Source: JBOGZD01 sp050697155 (GTDB lineage: Bacteria; Actinomycetota; Thermoleophilia; Solirubrobacterales; 70-9). Taken from it: a stretch of 7,196 bases of DNA. A program made the translations under genes and the position numbers. The stretch lies in NCBI GenBank assembly GCA_050697155.1, contig JBOGZD010000132.1:1-7196 (forward strand). The letters are read 5' to 3'. Each line of letters starts with the position of its first letter. Position 1 is the stretch's first letter. Below, piece after piece: positions 5,533-7,196 of the stretch. The notes beneath the pieces were generated by a model that did not search any database, was not told where the DNA came from, and saw nothing but the letters and a program-made list of their open reading frames with translations.

Positions 5533-5575
5533 CGCTTTCGCCTTCGCGTGAGGCTGTTGCGCAAATGCGCTCGAG
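5533..5575 (+). repeat. Terminal repeat copy B (beside the IS1182-like transposase)
   Basis: The sequence begins CGCTTTCGCCTTCGCG and continues into GTGAGGCTGTTGCGCAAA, then a CTCGAG. It is a direct repeat of copy A at 4133-4177 and carries the same GAGGCTGTYGC core as the inverted copy C. It starts 104 bp from the transposase stop codon, a reasonable place for an IS terminus. Confidence 0.65.
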
Positions 5576-5617
5576 TCGAGCTGCCGACGGCGAAAACGGC
5601 GCCATCGGAAAACGGCA

Positions 5618-5633
5618 GGGGCCTTTCGGCCCC
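5618..5633 (-). terminator. Hairpin after the transposase stop, possible terminator
   Basis: GGGGCC-TTTC-GGCCCC is a perfect 6-bp stem with a 4-nt loop, beginning 3 nt after the transposase stop codon on the minus strand. Downstream on the minus strand is a short TTTT a few bases later but no proper U tract. It could end transposase transcription, or block transcription entering from the convergent SnoaL-like gene. Confidence 0.5.
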
Positions 5634-5636
5634 CAA

Positions 5637-7037
5637 TCAAGCTGCCGCCGCGGCCAAGGTGTGTCGGTGGAGCTTCAGGAGGTTGTGGGTGGCCGCGATC
5701 AGGCGCCATTCCGAGCGAGCGGCCGCCCGGCCTCTGCGTTTGAAGCGCTCGATCCGACGGTTCGCCTTGATCTGGGCGAACACCGGCTCGACCATGCACT
5801 GGCGTTTCGAGTAGAGCTCGGCGCCGGCCTCGGTGGCCATGGCTCTTCGCATGAAGTCGTAGGGCCCGCCGAGCCTGTTCTTGCGTGGTCGGTTGCGGGT
5901 CGTGTCGGCGGCGACGATCGGGATGATCCCGCGCTCGCGGAGCGAGTCGATGTGATCGTTTGACCAGTAGCCGGCGTCGGCGAGCACGACCTCTGGGCTG
6001 GCGTCGACGCCGGCGACTTCAAGCTCGCGTTCGGCGGCGCTGATCATCGGGTCGAGCTCCTCGAAGTCGCCGCCCTTGGTGGTGATCTCGGCGGCGACGA
6101 TGATCTGGTCGGAGGTGGTGACGGCCTGGGCGTTGTAGGCGGGCATGAAGTTGCGCCCGAACTTCATCCGCTTTGCGTCGGGATCGGTGGTGTTGAGCTT
6201 GCCCTCGGGTGCCTCGGGCGGTTGGTAGGGCTTCGGCGGTGAGCCGAAGGGGCGCCCGTCGCGCATCATCCCGCGAGCGCGATAGGCCTCATAGCGCTGG
6301 TTTGCCCGGCGCTCGGCGCGCCAGTCCTCGGCCAGCCGGCGCCTGCAGGTCTCAAGGCGTGCGGCGCGATCGCGCCGCACCGGCTCAGGACGCTCGGCGC
6401 GCTCGCGCTCGAGCTCCTCCTTGGCCTCGCGAAGCCAGGCCCGCCGGCCGTTGGGGGTGCGAAGGCCCTCGGGCAGCTCATCGCCGCGCGCGGCGCCGTG
6501 GAGCTCGTCCTCGGTGGCGTCGATCCGCCCGGCTTCGGCGAGGATCTCGGCGGCGATCTGCTCGTAGCTGCGGATCGCGCCGTCAGAGGCCGAGGCGGCG
6601 AGCTTGGTGCCGTCGACCGCGACGACGCCGACGTCGACGATCCCGGCCTTCGCGCAGAGCCCCAGCACCCCGCCGAACAGCTCCGCCAGGGCGGCCTCGT
6701 GGCGGACGCGAAAGCGAGCGATCGTCGCGTGGTCGGGGACCTGGTTGGCGCAGATCACCCGGAAGGCGACGTCCTCGCGGCAGCGGCGCTCGATTCCTCG
6801 CGAGGAGCGCTCGCCGAGCGCGTAGGCGTAGGCGAACAGGGTCACCATCATCTGCGGCTCGTGGGCGGCGGCGCCGTGGCCGTCTGAGCGGTAGGAGGCG
6901 TAGAAGGGCTCGAGGTCGAGCTCGGCGACCGCGTCGATCACGAACCAGGCGAGGTGGTCGTCATCAAGCCAATCGCGCAGGTCCGGCGGCAGGAGCATCG
7001 GCTGGTCGCGGTCGCTGGTGAGGAAGTTCTGGGGCAT
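5637..7037 (-). CDS. IS1182-family transposase (DDE)
   Basis: The product is a 466-residue transposase from ATG 7037, apparently intact. The N-terminal part 'LLPPDLRDWLDDDHLAWFVIDAV' and 'DGHGAAAHEPQMMVTLFAYAYALGERSSRGIERRCREDVAFRVI' is the DUF772/InsH N-terminal domain (about 15-115). The DDE catalytic core has D142 in VVAVDGTKL, D354 in VVLADAGYWS and E417 in CMVEPVFAQIK, followed by the typical HNLLKLHRH end. A charged helical insertion (about 155-290) sits between the first two catalytic residues, as usual for IS1182. The frame is open for 20 more codons upstream, but those are encoded by intron domain VI and the junction, and family members begin near 'MPQNFL'. No clear Shine-Dalgarno precedes 7037. 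Alternative: an IS5-like relative, less likely given the length and insertion. Confidence 0.9.
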   Translation of the reverse strand: MPQNFLTSDRDQPMLLPPDLRDWLDDDHLAWFVIDAVAELDLEPFYASYRSDGHGAAAHEPQMMVTLFAYAYALGERSSRGIERRCREDVAFRVICANQVPDHATIARFRVRHEAALAELFGGVLGLCAKAGIVDVGVVAVDGTKLAASASDGAIRSYEQIAAEILAEAGRIDATEDELHGAARGDELPEGLRTPNGRRAWLREAKEELERERAERPEPVRRDRAARLETCRRRLAEDWRAERRANQRYEAYRARGMMRDGRPFGSPPKPYQPPEAPEGKLNTTDPDAKRMKFGRNFMPAYNAQAVTTSDQIIVAAEITTKGGDFEELDPMISAAERELEVAGVDASPEVVLADAGYWSNDHIDSLRERGIIPIVAADTTRNRPRKNRLGGPYDFMRRAMATEAGAELYSKRQCMVEPVFAQIKANRRIERFKRRGRAAARSEWRLIAATHNLLKLHRHTLAAAAA

Positions 7038-7073
7038 GGCCGGATGGTCCAGAACGCGCCGGACAGCAGGGGG

Positions 7074-7112
7074 GTGAGTCGCCGGGGGGAATCGCACCCC
7101 CCGGCGCTCTCA
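7074..7112 (-). ncRNA. Group II intron domain VI with branch-point A
   Basis: Just after domain V the minus strand forms a perfect 10-bp stem, CGCCGGGGGG with CCCCCCGGCG, closed by a short TGCGATT loop. Below it GAG pairs with CTC, leaving a single A (complement of 7079) unpaired on the 3' side. This is the expected lariat branch point, 6 nt from the predicted 3' end, slightly closer than the usual 7-8. A shift of the 3' end by 1-2 nt would restore the usual distance. Confidence 0.82.
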
Positions 7113-7146
7113 GAACCGGACGTGACAGTCTCCCGTCATCCGGCTC
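7113..7146 (-). ncRNA. Group II intron domain V (catalytic hairpin)
   Basis: Exactly 34 nt on the minus strand, beginning GAGCCGGATG and ending TCCGGTTC. It folds into a 9-bp lower stem (with G-U pairs at positions 3-32 and 9-26), a 2-nt AC bulge on the 3' side, a 5-bp upper stem, and a GAGA tetraloop of the GNRA type. The catalytic AGC triad is at domain positions 2-4. All the features required for the ribozyme active site are present. Confidence 0.92.
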
Positions 7147-7195
7147 CCATCGTCCAGCCGTCGGGGCCCACGCCGAACTGCCAATGAGCGAACAG
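7136..7195 (-). CDS. C-terminal end of group II intron reverse transcriptase/maturase
   Basis: Nineteen residues followed by TGA (7136-7138): LFAHWQFGVGPDGWTMGAG. The LFAHW start and the glycine/tryptophan-rich end resemble the C-termini of bacterial group II intron reverse transcriptases I recall. Its position immediately 5' of domain V, in the same orientation, is where the intron ORF ends. The last codons and the stop lie inside domain V. The rest of the gene is outside the window. Such proteins serve in splicing and in target-primed reverse transcription during retrohoming. Confidence 0.7.
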   Translation of the reverse strand: MFAHWQFGVGPDGWTMGAG

Positions 7196-7196
7196 G

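Larger units (their letters stand above)
5533..7073 (-). mobile_element. IS1182-like insertion sequence (one end proposed, other interrupted)
   Basis: This unit consists of an intact DDE transposase gene, a 3' non-coding tail with a hairpin, and a terminal-repeat-like motif at 5533-5575, proposed as the end downstream of the transposase. Its matching inverted partner is not found upstream of the transposase within the window. The group II intron ends 36 bp before the start codon, so the other IS end would lie beyond the intron, outside the window. The limits are therefore provisional: the transposase is certain, the 5533 end is inferred from sharing with the MITE-like unit, and the 7073 edge is only the intron junction. 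Confidence 0.5.
7074..7196 (-). mobile_element. 3' end of a group II intron (continues beyond the window)
   Basis: Reading the minus strand from the window edge, one sees the last codons of an intron-type reverse transcriptase, then a canonical 34-nt domain V, then a domain VI stem with a single bulged A. This is the fixed 3' order of group II introns. The predicted last intron base is about 7074 (CTCAC end, the usual A-pyrimidine), give or take 2 nt. The intron is oriented the same way as the transposase it precedes. The 5' part, most of the reverse transcriptase and the 5' exon lie outside the window, so intron class and integrity cannot be judged. Confidence 0.88.

Noticed and set aside
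5591..5616. Short direct repeat GAAAACGGC (5592-5600 and 5608-5616)
   Set aside because: Two copies of 9 bp are too few and too short to indicate a repeat array, an origin or a CRISPR.
6209..7021. Long + strand frame (270 codons) opposite the transposase
   Set aside because: It is extremely Arg/Pro-rich with no family pattern and lies antisense to a clear DDE transposase. It is a by-product of the GC-rich codon pattern on the other strand.
5580..7073. Alternative IS1182 inverted ends: GCTGCCGACGGCG near 5580 against the minus strand of about 7041-7068
   Set aside because: Only the first few bases and a CCATC.GG block match, and the middle does not align. This is too weak to call terminal repeats.

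Overview
The window is GC-rich DNA, probably from a soil actinobacterium of the Thermoleophilia type (Solirubrobacterales/Gaiellales). That placement is an inference. It rests on G/C-ending codons, GTG starts, and small SnoaL/NTF2-like proteins opening with the 'SQENVELVRR' style of N-terminus that is heavily duplicated in that class. No marker gene is present to prove it.

Layout from left to right: the last 23 codons of a + strand gene (2-73, possibly a RibD/DHFR-like reductase); a divergent pair made of a SnoaL-like gene (157-558, -) and a VOC/glyoxalase-fold gene (708-1058, +); an IS110-family element (about 1090-2700) with a hairpin-rich leader upstream of a DEDD transposase whose C-terminal tail is frameshifted; a second divergent pair made of a SnoaL-like gene (2727-3152, -) and a class I SAM methyltransferase (3282-4067, +); a small element with inverted ends (4133-4342); a third divergent pair made of a Rieske [2Fe-2S] protein (4359-4679, -) and an N-terminally extended SnoaL-like protein (4858-5421, +); an intact IS1182-like DDE transposase (5637-7037, -); and, at the right edge, the 3' end of a group II intron on the minus strand (7074-7196), including the last codons of its reverse transcriptase, domain V and domain VI.

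The host genes are stand-alone accessory genes with no visible shared pathway. They are small enzymes or ligand-binding folds in divergent pairs, and mobile elements sit in the gaps between pairs. About half of the window is mobile DNA. The most notable points are three. First, the IS110 leader is a good candidate for a bridge RNA. Second, a terminal motif (GAGGCTGTYGC with an outer CGCTTTCG) occurs three times: twice inverted around a roughly 180-210 bp MITE-like unit and once beside the IS1182-like transposase, linking the small element to a possible parent. Third, a group II intron ends 36 bp upstream of the transposase start codon, so it appears to have inserted into the leader of that IS. 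No CRISPR array, tRNA, rRNA, toxin-antitoxin pair or recognisable defence system was found.
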